DNA from: an uncultured Flavihumibacter sp.
GTDB lineage: Bacteria; Bacteroidota; Bacteroidia; Chitinophagales; Chitinophagaceae
Direction of reading: 5' to 3'
Assembly: GCA_946482545.1 (NCBI GenBank)
Contig: CAMLRX010000065.1
Coordinates: forward strand, 1-26,294
DNA length: 26,294 nucleotides
Made by a program: the position numbers and the translations under genes
Shown here: positions 15,918 to 23,601 of the stretch, in pieces
How the letters are laid out: each line of letters opens with the position of its first letter
Numbering within the stretch: the stretch's first letter is position 1
The notes under the pieces: generated by a model
What the model was told of the DNA's origin: nothing
Seen by the model: the letters and a program-made list of their open reading frames with translations, nothing else
Database searches by the model: none

Positions 15918-16724
15918 TCAGTTCAAAGGGAGCGCCAGCAATGGCGCTTCTATAATTCCTGAAACTTTTTCTGAAATACTACCGGAAAAAATCTTCTCGA
16001 ACCATTTCCGCTCATGTACGAACATGATGGCATAAGCGCCATCCTGTGCGGAAGTGTATTGCGCGATGTTTTCTGCCAGGGTAAGGTCATCCATTAGTTT
16101 TGCCACTCCGGAGATCACCACATCAGAACCTGGCGTTGGTGTAACTGTTGCATCTTCTTCCACTTCTGGAACGGCGCTGAACTCAATCACTTCAACGGGC
16201 GTGTGCAGGAACGCGGCCCATTGCTCCAGCGCCGGCAGCAAATTGGACAGGTTTTTCAATTCAACATTGGCAATTCCTTTGGTCAAAGGCGCGGGCGTCC
16301 AATGTGGGGGAATGGCCAGTACAGGGAAAATAGCATGTGTAATGAGGGAGGAAGTGTTGCTGCCCAATAATTTGTCGGCCAGTCCACTCCACCCATGCGT
16401 GCCCATAACTGCCAGTGTGGGTTTGGTGTCCAGCAGATAACTGATGATTCCGCCTGAAACAAGCGTGGACTCTTTGATAGTGATCGTAATCTCTGCGGTT
16501 GAATTGCCTTTATGCTCCATGACCGCTGCTTCAAGATGTGCATGCAGTTGAGCTTCGCTAATGCTTTCTTCTCCCCAGCTTTTAGGGTACTCCCTGGCCA
16601 CATTCACATTCGTAATGTGTAATACCTCCACCGTGGAACCGGTGGTATCTGCAAGTAAATAAGCCTGCTGAAGCGCCCTGATGGCGTTTTCGGAGAAGTC
16701 GAAAGGAACAAGGATGCTGCTCAT
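15918..16724 (-). CDS. Universal stress protein, tandem-domain UspA type
   Basis: The protein has 268 residues, about twice a single Usp domain. The first half (1-146) is a complete Usp domain with the ATP-binding pattern G-x2-G-x9-G-S (GTHG, then GSNTSS). The second half keeps the fold pattern but ends at FVHERKWFEKIFSGSISEK without the full G-x2-G motif, so it probably no longer binds nucleotide. Such proteins are cytosolic stress modulators. A hairpin (AGCGCCA-GCAA-TGGCGCT, 15931-15948) inside its last codons could help end the convergent plus-strand transcript. Confidence 0.9.
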   Translation of the reverse strand: MSSILVPFDFSENAIRALQQAYLLADTTGSTVEVLHITNVNVAREYPKSWGEESISEAQLHAHLEAAVMEHKGNSTAEITITIKESTLVSGGIISYLLDTKPTLAVMGTHGWSGLADKLLGSNTSSLITHAIFPVLAIPPHWTPAPLTKGIANVELKNLSNLLPALEQWAAFLHTPVEVIEFSAVPEVEEDATVTPTPGSDVVISGVAKLMDDLTLAENIAQYTSAQDGAYAIMFVHERKWFEKIFSGSISEKVSGIIEAPLLALPLN

Positions 16725-16867
16725 GGTGAATCAATTGGGTCTACAAAAGAAAGGAATTTCCCGCTAATTCAGCCAAAGCATTTATACAAGTATATAAACG
16801 TTTGTTATGCACATCAACTAATGGGGTGAAGGTACTTTTACACCGTGCAGCAACCACCACATTTTTT

Positions 16868-17392
16868 ATGAAACCCAAAAATCCTGGAATGCAAAAAACG
16901 ATTGTCAGAAATAATGATGCACCGGAAGTTTATAAACAGAACCATAGTATTGCCTGCCTTTGTGCTGTGGTGGCTGTTTACCACAAATACATCGCTATTC
17001 CGTTACTGCGGCAGATGCAAGTCATAGCGAATAATGGTACCAATATGGACGATATAGCTCAGATCGCCGGAAAAAGCGGATTTACAACGGAGATAAGCCG
17101 CATGAACGCCAGGCACCTGCGATATGCACATTTTCCAGCCATTGCTCAGGTAATGTCCGGCCTCACTATCCACTATGTGGTTTTGCATGGAGTGAAATGG
17201 AAGAAGGTAGCGCTGATGGAGCCTCCGGAAAAAGCCATTCACAGGGAGAACATACAGCACTTTGAAAGGCGTTGGACGGGCATGATTTTACAATTACGTC
17301 CAATTCCGGAAAGCAATAAACGTTGGGGGCTATTTGCTATTCAGCACTACCTGAAAGCGTTCTGGTTCCGCCTGCGGTTTCATAAATATTGA
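16868..17392 (+). CDS. stand-alone C39-like peptidase domain protein
   Basis: The protein has 174 residues from ATG 16868 (Met8 at 16889 is an alternative; the frame is open to a TTG at 16802). The whole protein matches the C39 papain-like fold that cleaves double-glycine leaders at the front of peptidase-containing ABC transporters. Q24-x5-C30 gives the oxyanion Gln and catalytic Cys, and His102 lies in IHYVVLHG. The position of the usual Asp (DP motif) reads MEPP, with Glu118. The terminal segment (FERRWTGMILQLRP) ends the domain. A short hydrophobic/basic tail (151-174) follows, with no transporter membrane domain or ATPase. There is no signal peptide. No leader-peptide gene or transporter is adjacent. 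It could be a truncated transporter, a leader peptidase acting in trans, or an inactive relative. Confidence 0.72.
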   Translation: MKPKNPGMQKTIVRNNDAPEVYKQNHSIACLCAVVAVYHKYIAIPLLRQMQVIANNGTNMDDIAQIAGKSGFTTEISRMNARHLRYAHFPAIAQVMSGLTIHYVVLHGVKWKKVALMEPPEKAIHRENIQHFERRWTGMILQLRPIPESNKRWGLFAIQHYLKAFWFRLRFHKY

Positions 17393-17460
17393 AAGAAGCA
17401 AGAAACATGCATGATGATATTAGTGGGGAAAAGGAAGAATGTAAAGACAGATGAAATTAG

Positions 17461-18066
17461 TTATTTAACCGGCGCAATGTCCACATGCCTCAATTCGCTG
17501 ATGCGGTACAACACTTCATCGAGCCTGTTGCGGGGTACACCGATGGTAAGCTGGCAAAAAAGCTGCATCTCCTGTGCGATCACGGAGCATTGCGATTGCT
17601 TTACCACCATCATCACTTCATTCATGAGGGTATAATCGAAGTGGAGCACATACTTAATTTCCACAGGCTTCTGAACGATCGGCGTAACCTGTAAAGCCAG
17701 GGAAGTGGCTGTTTTATACGCATTGATAAGTCCGGGAACACCAAGCAGTGTTCCACCGAAATACCGCACCACTACCACGAGGGTATTGGTCAGTTGCTTG
17801 CTGTCGATCTGGCCGAGTATCGGCCTTCCGGCAGAGCCAGCAGGTTCTCCATCATCGGTTACGCGGAACTGTGTGCCGTCAAGGCCGAGCCTGTAGGCAA
17901 AACAATGGTGCACTGCTTTGGGATGTTCTTTTTTTAGTTCGCCCAGGCGCAGCTTGACATCCGCTACCTCCTGAACCGGGTAAGCGTAGGCGAGGAACTT
18001 GCTGCCCCTGTCTTTAAATTCAGCCGTGGAGGGCTGTTCGATGGTGAAATAATAATCCTGCTGCAT
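17461..18066 (-). CDS. YigZ/IMPACT family protein
   Basis: The protein has 201 residues from ATG 18066. A longer frame starts at a TTG (18081) but lies within a promoter-like GATATTTG, so the ATG is preferred. The N-terminal UPF0029 domain has KAVHHCFAYRLG and the signature DDGEPAGSAGRPIL, then VVVVRYFGGTLLGVPGL. The C-terminal half is a small alpha/beta domain (DUF1949). The family is linked to translation control and stress responses, without a settled biochemical activity. It is a single gene between the C39-like gene and ribD; ribD lies upstream on the same strand with a 53-base gap. Confidence 0.93.
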   Translation of the reverse strand: MQQDYYFTIEQPSTAEFKDRGSKFLAYAYPVQEVADVKLRLGELKKEHPKAVHHCFAYRLGLDGTQFRVTDDGEPAGSAGRPILGQIDSKQLTNTLVVVVRYFGGTLLGVPGLINAYKTATSLALQVTPIVQKPVEIKYVLHFDYTLMNEVMMVVKQSQCSVIAQEMQLFCQLTIGVPRNRLDEVLYRISELRHVDIAPVK

Positions 18067-18119
18067 GATGATGGGCGGCAAATATCCGATTTATTCTTTA
18101 TGCGGGGAAATAAGGTGGA

Positions 18120-19154
18120 TCAGGTGTGCCGGAAAACGGTTACCGTGTCGGAAGCAATATGTTGGGTTTCCAGGTGCACCAAGTTACCAGGAACAGGCGC
18201 TTTGATTCCATTGGCAACCGTCAGGCTTTCATTGGTGATGACCCTGACTTCATCGTAGAGGTCCGCTTCCAGGAACGCAATGAGGGTTTTTGCCCCTCCC
18301 TCAATCAGTACGCTCTGGATTTTTTGCTCGTAAAGAAGCCTGCAAACTTCGATTGCCAATGGCCGTGAGGCATCCGCTTTCAGCCAGGTAATGTTGCCCA
18401 CGGTCCTTTCAGCTTGGTGATTGATGATAATTGAAGGTGCTGCATTGTTGTAAATATGAGCCGTATCCGGCACTTCCAGCGCAGGATCCAGTAGTATTCT
18501 TACCGGAGCCGATCCTTGCCAGTAGCGGTTATCGAGCCTGGGATCATCTTCCAGCGCGGTGTTCTTTCCAACAAGAATCGCCGCTTCTTCCGAACGCCAT
18601 CTATGTACCAGCCTATTGGTGAATGGATTGGAAATAAGCAGTCGTTCTCCGGGCACACCAATAATGCCGTTGGCAGTCTGTGCCCACTTCAACACGATGT
18701 ATGGACGCAGTTTTGTATGAAAAGTAAAGAACCTTCTGTTGAGCCACCAGCCCTCTTCTTCCAATACACCTGTGGTCACCTCTATACCTGCGGCTGTAAG
18801 TTTACCGATTCCTTTTCCATCCACATCGGGGAAAGGATCGCGGTTAGCGATCACCACCCGTTTTACACGTTCGCGGACCAGCAGGGCCGCGCAGGGAGGC
18901 GTTTTGCCAAAATGCGCACAGGGTTCCAGCGATACATACATCGTAGCGAAAGGGATAAGTGCGCGGTCTTCATCTTTCACGGAATTGATCGCATTCACCT
19001 CCGCATGTGCGGCACCATATTTACGATGAAACCCTTCGCCAATGATCCGGTCATTGTGCACCAGTACCGCGCCAACAATAGGATTGGGCGCTACTTCACC
19101 CAAAGCCGTTTCAGCCAGTTGAAAACACCTGCGCATGTAAACTTCATCCCTCAT
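18120..19154 (-). CDS. ribD: Bifunctional riboflavin biosynthesis deaminase/reductase RibD
   Basis: The protein has 344 residues. The N-terminal zinc deaminase (1-145) converts the 2,5-diaminopyrimidine intermediate, and the C-terminal NADPH reductase (150-344) reduces the ribose side chain; these are the second and third steps of riboflavin synthesis. Seen: HAE (50-52) and PCAHFGKTPPC with Cys79 and Cys88 as zinc ligands; in the reductase, VLKWAQTANGIIG and IEGGAKTLIAFL (the G-G-x-T/L substrate site). It is divergent from prmC with 56 bases between them. No other rib genes are in the window, as is usual for scattered rib genes in this phylum. Confidence 0.96.
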   Translation of the reverse strand: MRDEVYMRRCFQLAETALGEVAPNPIVGAVLVHNDRIIGEGFHRKYGAAHAEVNAINSVKDEDRALIPFATMYVSLEPCAHFGKTPPCAALLVRERVKRVVIANRDPFPDVDGKGIGKLTAAGIEVTTGVLEEEGWWLNRRFFTFHTKLRPYIVLKWAQTANGIIGVPGERLLISNPFTNRLVHRWRSEEAAILVGKNTALEDDPRLDNRYWQGSAPVRILLDPALEVPDTAHIYNNAAPSIIINHQAERTVGNITWLKADASRPLAIEVCRLLYEQKIQSVLIEGGAKTLIAFLEADLYDEVRVITNESLTVANGIKAPVPGNLVHLETQHIASDTVTVFRHT

Positions 19155-19158
19155 CTTT

Positions 19159-19189
19159 CAAATATACCAACTCCCTCCTATTCGCCGAA
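19159..19189 (-). promoter_or_regulatory. promoter of ribD
   Basis: On the minus strand TTCG (19189-19186) is followed after exactly 19 bases by TATATTTG (19166-19159), a full match to TAnnTTTG. The box ends 4 bases before the ribD ATG, predicting a leaderless mRNA. Confidence 0.5.
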
Positions 19190-19195
19190 ACATCC

Positions 19196-19203
19196 TAACT
19201 TTA
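19196..19203 (+). promoter_or_regulatory. -7-like box of prmC
   Basis: TAACTTTA matches TAnnTTTG at all but the last base and ends 7 bases before ATG 19211. It lies back-to-back with the ribD promoter. Confidence 0.38.
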
Positions 19204-19210
19204 TCGCGCT

Positions 19211-20083
19211 ATGACCATCCAGCAACAATTCCACGAACTTCGGAAAAAACTTGAGACACGTTACGACAACCGGGAAGCAGGAAACATCGCCGATATGGTG
19301 ATGGAACACGTCACCGGCCAATCGAGAAGTGAGCGCATGATGCTGACGCATACCGAGATAACCGCTCAACAGGAAAACAACATCAGCGAGATGGCGGAAC
19401 GCTTACTGAGTGGCATTCCCGTGCAATATGTGCTGGAAGAAGCATGGTTTATGGACCGTCGTTTTTTCGTGAACCAGGATGTCCTGATCCCAAGGCCGGA
19501 AACAGAAGAACTGGTGCACTGGATGATCGCGCAAATCATTGAAGCTGATCCGGGAAAACCACTTCGTGTAATGGACATCGGTACAGGAAGCGGGTGTATT
19601 CCCATCTCTCTGAAACTTGAACTTCCCTGTCTGGAAGTGCACGCATTGGATGTTTCAGAAGCCGCGCTGAAAGTAGCCCGAAGGAATGCAACGGCACTTG
19701 GTGTTGAAATTGAGTTTCACCATACAGACTTTACAGACCCTGAAAAATGGGAACCTTTCCACGGATTCGACATGATTATTTCAAATCCACCCTATATTCC
19801 ACTGGAAGAAAAAAATGAAATGGAGGCGCATGTGGTGGACCAGGAACCGCACCTGGCCCTGTTTGTGCCGGACAACGATCCATACCTGTTCTACCGGCTG
19901 ATCGCGGCTTTTGCTTCACAAAAACTCGCGCAGGGGGGAACAGTATTTATGGAAATACACGCAGATGCAGGAGAGAATATCCGTCATCTCTTCAAACAAA
20001 CAGGCTTCTCTGATATAGAAGTAAAAAAAGATATGCAGGGGAAAGACCGCATGGTAAAAGCCAGAAAAGTTACGGTTTATTGA
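19211..20083 (+). CDS. prmC: Peptide chain release factor N5-glutamine methyltransferase
   Basis: The protein has 290 residues. PrmC uses SAM to methylate the glutamine of the GGQ motif in RF1 and RF2. The N-terminal helical domain (1-80) is followed by the SAM-dependent fold with DIGTGSGC (122-129) and the substrate-gripping NPPY motif (192-195, in ISNPPYIPLEE). IPRPETEELV (93-102) is the typical linker. It converges with exbD, overlapping it by 7 bases at the 3' ends. Confidence 0.95.
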   Translation: MTIQQQFHELRKKLETRYDNREAGNIADMVMEHVTGQSRSERMMLTHTEITAQQENNISEMAERLLSGIPVQYVLEEAWFMDRRFFVNQDVLIPRPETEELVHWMIAQIIEADPGKPLRVMDIGTGSGCIPISLKLELPCLEVHALDVSEAALKVARRNATALGVEIEFHHTDFTDPEKWEPFHGFDMIISNPPYIPLEEKNEMEAHVVDQEPHLALFVPDNDPYLFYRLIAAFASQKLAQGGTVFMEIHADAGENIRHLFKQTGFSDIEVKKDMQGKDRMVKARKVTVY

Positions 20084-20481
20084 ACCCCGTTCTTATCCAC
20101 CGCCAGTACAGACTTGGCACCAAGTTCACGCGCCACACGCATCACGGCCACCACATCTTCCACCGGAACCGTTTTATCGGCGTTGATCACAATGGAGGGC
20201 TCCTGTGTTTCTTTCTGAATAATAGGCAACAGGGTTTCTTTTAATTGTTCTATCGACACCTTTGTGGTACCTACATAGAATTGCTTGTCCATATCTATCG
20301 ACACCACCACTGTCTGCTTTGCCTTTGTATCGCTCTTTGCTTTCGGTTGCGAAAGCTTGATCACATTAGGGTTGGCCAGCGTGGAAACGATCAGAAAGAA
20401 CAGCAGCAGAATGAAGAGGATATCATTCAGCGGTCCGGTATGCACTTCGGCTTCTTCCCTATGTTTTCTGCGTAAATTCAT
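20077..20481 (-). CDS. exbD: ExbD/TolR-type biopolymer transport protein
   Basis: The protein has 134 residues. A short cytosolic start (MNLRRKHREE) is followed by one membrane helix (about 17-36) with the proton-path Asp20 in PLNDILFILLLFFLIVS, then a periplasmic domain ending in the family motif (VVAVMRVARELGAKSVLAVDK). With ExbB or TolQ it forms the proton-driven motor that energises TonB or Tol. It follows exbB with an 18-base gap, so the two form an operon. No second exbD or tonB gene is adjacent. Whether the pair serves TonB or Tol cannot be told from the sequence. Confidence 0.93.
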   Translation of the reverse strand: MNLRRKHREEAEVHTGPLNDILFILLLFFLIVSTLANPNVIKLSQPKAKSDTKAKQTVVVSIDMDKQFYVGTTKVSIEQLKETLLPIIQKETQEPSIVINADKTVPVEDVVAVMRVARELGAKSVLAVDKNGVQ

Positions 20482-20499
20482 TCGTGCTGTTTAATGGGA

Positions 20500-21210
20500 T
20501 CAACGGGTTGGTTCCTGCAATACGTCTATAAAGTCGGCGCTCGCCACTTCCATTTTGTTGGTGGCCTTATCGATCTGCGAAGAAAGTATCCGGTAACCGA
20601 TATAGGCTGCAAGTCCAATGATCAGACCCGCTGCCGAAGAAATCATCTTCACATAAATACCGCCCGCAATGGTGGAAATCGTGTACTCGCCGCTGGAAGC
20701 GATGCCATAGAACAATTGGAACATCCCTACAATGGTGCCGAGGAACCCGAACAATGGCGCGATATAACCAATTACAGAAAGGATGGCGATGTTTTTCTCC
20801 ATCTTGTACAGTTCCAGGCGACCGATATTTTCCATGCTTCTTTCAATCACATCAATCGGTTTGCCGATGCGCTGAATCCCTTTATCAATAATGCGCGCCA
20901 CAGAACTGTTGGTATTCTTGGTCAGACTTCTGGCCGCGGAAACATTTCCGGATACGATATGGTCCCGGATGATGCTCATGAAGTTATCATCGCTCTTAGT
21001 AGCCTTGCTGATGAACAACAAACGTTCTATGAATACATAGATGGCCACCGCCAGCAAAAGCGCCAGCGGAATCATCAATACACCACCTTTAGACAGAATA
21101 TCAAACAAACTTTCATTGGTGGCCGGCGCGGTTGTAACAGCGTTATTCACCTGGCTGAGCGTATCAGCCGTTGTATTGGCGCCAGGCACCTGTAAAAGAA
21201 AAATACCCAT
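20500..21210 (-). CDS. exbB: MotA/TolQ/ExbB proton-channel protein
   Basis: The protein has 236 residues with three membrane helices, at about 47-68, 147-170 and 186-206, and a large cytosolic loop between the first two. The conserved pore region reads GYIAPLFGFLGTIVGMFQLFYGIA, with the downstream ISSAAGLIIGLAAYIGYRIL. The N-terminal 40 residues are Thr/Asn-rich (TNESLFDILSKGG). It is first in the two-gene unit with exbD. A minus-strand box TACTTTTA (21242-21235), 7 of 8 matches, lies 24 bases upstream of the ATG. Confidence 0.94.
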   Translation of the reverse strand: MGIFLLQVPGANTTADTLSQVNNAVTTAPATNESLFDILSKGGVLMIPLALLLAVAIYVFIERLLFISKATKSDDNFMSIIRDHIVSGNVSAARSLTKNTNSSVARIIDKGIQRIGKPIDVIERSMENIGRLELYKMEKNIAILSVIGYIAPLFGFLGTIVGMFQLFYGIASSGEYTISTIAGGIYVKMISSAAGLIIGLAAYIGYRILSSQIDKATNKMEVASADFIDVLQEPTR

Positions 21211-21343
21211 TCAGTTCTTTTTAATGTTGGTCCGTAAAAGTAAAGATTCACCTCTATAAACGACCGTGACCCCTAAAAAATTTTCTAACATAATTGTTAA
21301 AAGGAGTTGAAAATCAGTTAAAACAACTCAAATTCCTTCGGTG

Positions 21344-21351
21344 TATATTTG
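21344..21351 (+). promoter_or_regulatory. -7 box of ypdA, 3 bases before the ATG
   Basis: TATATTTG is a full match to TAnnTTTG and is followed by CGT and ATG 21355. A TTG start at 21349 lies inside this box, which argues for the ATG. The transcript would begin at the start codon. Confidence 0.5.
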
Positions 21352-21354
21352 CGT

Positions 21355-22338
21355 ATGCTGTACGATGTTGTAATTGCGGGAGGCGGACCTATCGGACTTG
21401 CTTGCGGTTTGGCTGCCAAAGCGGCCGGACTGCAATACCTGATCCTCGAAAAAGGATGCCTGGTCAATTCCCTGTACAATTATCCGCTGAACATGACTTT
21501 TTTCTCCACTTCGGAAAAACTGGAGATCGGCGGGGTGCCATTTGTATCCAACAACGCGAAGCCCACCCGCCCCGAAGCACTGGAATATTACCGAAGGGTA
21601 GCCGTTTCTGCCAGGCTGAACATCCAATTACGGGAAAAAGTAACGGGTATCCGGCAACAAAACGACTGCCACATCGTAACAACGGAACACCATTCTTACC
21701 ACACCAAAAACGTGGTGCTGGCAACAGGCTTCTATGATCTTCCCTATCAGATGCATGTTCCCGGTGAAGACCTTCCCAAGGTAACACACTATTATAAGGA
21801 CCCACATTTCTATGCCCTTCAGCATGTACTGGTCGTGGGTGCGAACAATTCGGCCGTGGATGCGGCTTTGGAGACCTGGCGCAAAGGAGCGCATGTGACC
21901 ATGGTGATCCGCGAAGGCGAAATAGGTAAAAGAGTGAAATACTGGGCTAAACCTGATATAGAAAACAGGATCGCTGAAGGCAGCATAAAGGCTTATTTCC
22001 ATAGTACCATCGCAGCGATTCAGGAAAAGAGCGTGGTGTTAAATACACCGGAAGGAAGTGTTGAAATCCCCAACGATTATGTGATCGCTATGACTGGTTA
22101 CCAACCCGATTTTACACTGCTGCAACAAACAGGTATTGCACTGAGTGAAGATGGGGTAAAACAACCAGCTTACAATCCCGAGACCATGGAAACGAATGTG
22201 CCAGGCATCTTCCTGGCAGGCGTGGTATGCGGCGGATTAAACACCCATGTATGGTTCATTGAAAATTCAAGGGAACACGCAGATTTGATTGTGCGTGCGG
22301 TGCTGAAAAAAGAAAATCAACGCGGGACGCTGCTGTAA
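21355..22338 (+). CDS. ypdA: YpdA-type FAD/NAD(P)-dependent disulfide reductase
   Basis: The protein has 327 residues. An N-terminal FAD dinucleotide motif, GGGPIG (9-14), is followed by the YpdA hallmark LVNSLYNYPLNMTFFSTSEKLEIGG-type segment. The second, NAD(P)-binding motif is GANNSAVDAAL, and the C-terminal FAD contact is FLAGVVCGG. There is no CxxC redox pair like that of thioredoxin reductases. YpdA proteins are linked to bacillithiol disulfide reduction in Firmicutes. Bacillithiol is also made in some Bacteroidota, so the same role is plausible here. Its last 22 bases overlap, on the other strand, the fossil 3' end of an OmpA-family gene. Confidence 0.9.
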   Translation: MLYDVVIAGGGPIGLACGLAAKAAGLQYLILEKGCLVNSLYNYPLNMTFFSTSEKLEIGGVPFVSNNAKPTRPEALEYYRRVAVSARLNIQLREKVTGIRQQNDCHIVTTEHHSYHTKNVVLATGFYDLPYQMHVPGEDLPKVTHYYKDPHFYALQHVLVVGANNSAVDAALETWRKGAHVTMVIREGEIGKRVKYWAKPDIENRIAEGSIKAYFHSTIAAIQEKSVVLNTPEGSVEIPNDYVIAMTGYQPDFTLLQQTGIALSEDGVKQPAYNPETMETNVPGIFLAGVVCGGLNTHVWFIENSREHADLIVRAVLKKENQRGTLL

Positions 22339-22397
22339 ATGTAGATTTCCACCCTGCGGTTACGCTGCCTTCCGGCTAATCATTGGTTAATTGAAGC
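22317..22397 (-). pseudogene. 3' remnant of an OmpA-family gene
   Basis: Read on the minus strand, 22376-22317 encodes AGRQRNRRVEIYIYSSVPR followed by a TGA stop. This is the characteristic end of OmpA/peptidoglycan-associated domains (GRQ-NRRVEI). Upstream in frame come Leu, then an in-frame TGA (22382-22380) in the context ASINQ*LAGRQ, weakly like the A-S-N-x-T-x-x-GRQ that normally precedes. Similarity stops near 22398, just beside the rhuM 3' hairpin. No other part of an OmpA domain is found nearby. The motif is too specific to be chance, so this is the surviving tail of a gene that once ran convergently into ypdA. Confidence 0.72.
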
Positions 22398-22401
22398 TCA
22401 A

Positions 22402-22435
22402 GAGAAAATAGTTATATCGAAAAAATTATTTTCTC
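22402..22435 (-). terminator. hairpin at the end of rhuM
   Basis: A 9-bp AT-rich inverted repeat (GAGAAAATA/TATTTTCTC) with a 16-base loop spans the rhuM stop codon. On the minus strand the loop holds a T-run, and only TTG follows the stem, so it is a weak terminator. It may also mark the edge of the rhuM segment. Confidence 0.4.
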
Positions 22436-23442
22436 CCATGTCGTTTTTGAGCCAATCGTTTTGTTTCCTTTTCGAAATCGCTCACAAAATCATGATCCTG
22501 AATAACCCTGAACTTTTCATATTCTTTTTCAACAAGTTCCATGGCTACAGCGTGACTTACTTTACCGGCATCCTTTAATATCTGGTATTCATTAAACTGC
22601 AAAAAGGCATCCAGACGACTGATCCAGTCTGCCATTTTCATTGGTATTTGTCGGGAAGCCTGCAGTTCGGCAAAGTCCAGGTACATGGTTACAATTCTTT
22701 CAAGCTCTTTAATTTCCTTTTCAATAAGATAGTTTTTGGCTATGCCAATATCTGTTTTCAACACCTTTCCATCAGGGGCATTCTTCCAGGTGGTCAGGCC
22801 CATATTCGGTTTATCGGCGTTCGCACGTTCAGCAATAATTTGTGCCGCAGTTTTCCCGGATATGGCGAAATGCAACTTATTCTGTACTGTTTTGAAAAAG
22901 GTCTGGGTGAGTTCAGCATCTTTATTGTAATCAACACTGCACTGCTCGTAGATATCGGTTATTTTGAGGTAGAAGCGTCGTTCGCTGGCACGTATTTCAC
23001 GAATGCGCGCTAGAAGTTCATCGAAATAATCTTTGCCAAAGTATTTGCCCTGCTTAAGTCTTTCATCATCCAGGACAAACCCTTTGATAATGAATTCGCG
23101 CAGTGTACGGGTAGCCCATATACGAAATTGTGTAGCTTGGTAACTATTGACCCTATACCCTATTGCAATAATAGCATCGAGATTATAGTATGAAGTTTTG
23201 TATTTTTTCCCATCTGCAGCAGTTGTTTCCAAAATGGAAACAACTTCGTCCTCCTGCAATTCCCCAGTGTCAAAAATATTGGACAAATGCTTACTGATTG
23301 CCGGCACCTTTACACTAAACAACTCAGCCATTCGCTTTTGAGTGAGCCAAAAGGTTTCATCATTAAAGACAACTTCAATCTTCACATCCCCGGCAAGGGT
23401 GCTATAAAAGATGACTGGGAAATGTTGTTGAGCACTGTCCAT
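22426..23442 (-). CDS. rhuM: RhuM-family protein
   Basis: The protein has 338 residues. The N-terminal half is the RhuM domain: ETFWLTQKRMAELF followed by VKVPAISKHLSNIF, which forms a helix-turn-helix-like unit, then KTSYYNLDAIIAIGYRVNS, QFRIWATRTLREFIIKGFVLDDERLKQG. The C-terminal half is helical and charged, and the basic tail RLAQKRHGRK could contact nucleic acid. RhuM was named from a Salmonella pathogenicity island; the molecular function is not established, and some relatives carry a Fic domain that is absent here. The gene stands alone, its 5' region is AT-rich with a palindrome, and it abuts a gene fossil, all signs of a mobile cargo gene. Confidence 0.9.
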   Translation of the reverse strand: MDSAQQHFPVIFYSTLAGDVKIEVVFNDETFWLTQKRMAELFSVKVPAISKHLSNIFDTGELQEDEVVSILETTAADGKKYKTSYYNLDAIIAIGYRVNSYQATQFRIWATRTLREFIIKGFVLDDERLKQGKYFGKDYFDELLARIREIRASERRFYLKITDIYEQCSVDYNKDAELTQTFFKTVQNKLHFAISGKTAAQIIAERANADKPNMGLTTWKNAPDGKVLKTDIGIAKNYLIEKEIKELERIVTMYLDFAELQASRQIPMKMADWISRLDAFLQFNEYQILKDAGKVSHAVAMELVEKEYEKFRVIQDHDFVSDFEKETKRLAQKRHGRK

Positions 23443-23456
23443 AAATTAGAATTGCG

Positions 23457-23477
23457 CTAAAATACTAAATATTTTAG
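23457..23477. promoter_or_regulatory. palindrome upstream of rhuM, possible operator
   Basis: CTAAAATA-CTAAA-TATTTTAG, a perfect 8-bp inverted repeat with a 5-base spacer, begins 15 bases upstream of the rhuM start. The flanking GCGCTAAAA (23454-23462) recurs at 23513-23521. A self-binding site for the RhuM HTH region is one reading; this is inference. Confidence 0.4.
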
Positions 23478-23601
23478 TTAGCGATCAACTTTGGAGTAGA
23501 ATCAAATGATCTGCGCTAAAACAACCGCCAAAAGACGCTGCCCAAAAAAACTATGGACCGTAATAGCATAACCTTCAACAGGCAGCTAGGAGCCATGCAT
23601 A

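Noticed and set aside
18516..19214. 232-codon plus-strand open frame opposite ribD
   Set aside because: RibD on the minus strand has all zinc and reductase motifs; the antisense frame has none.
20494..21195. 233-codon plus-strand open frame opposite exbB
   Set aside because: It mirrors exbB, whose family motifs and membrane helices are clear; the antisense product shows no family features.
23544..23567. Possible pepT terminator (CTAT/ATAG stem then T7 on the minus strand)
   Set aside because: A 4-bp stem is too weak to report as a feature, though the T-run is real.
23481..23601. Search for the missing front of the OmpA-family gene on the far side of rhuM
   Set aside because: No minus-strand frame here shows OmpA-domain features; only a weak hairpin and a T-run near 23544-23567 are seen.
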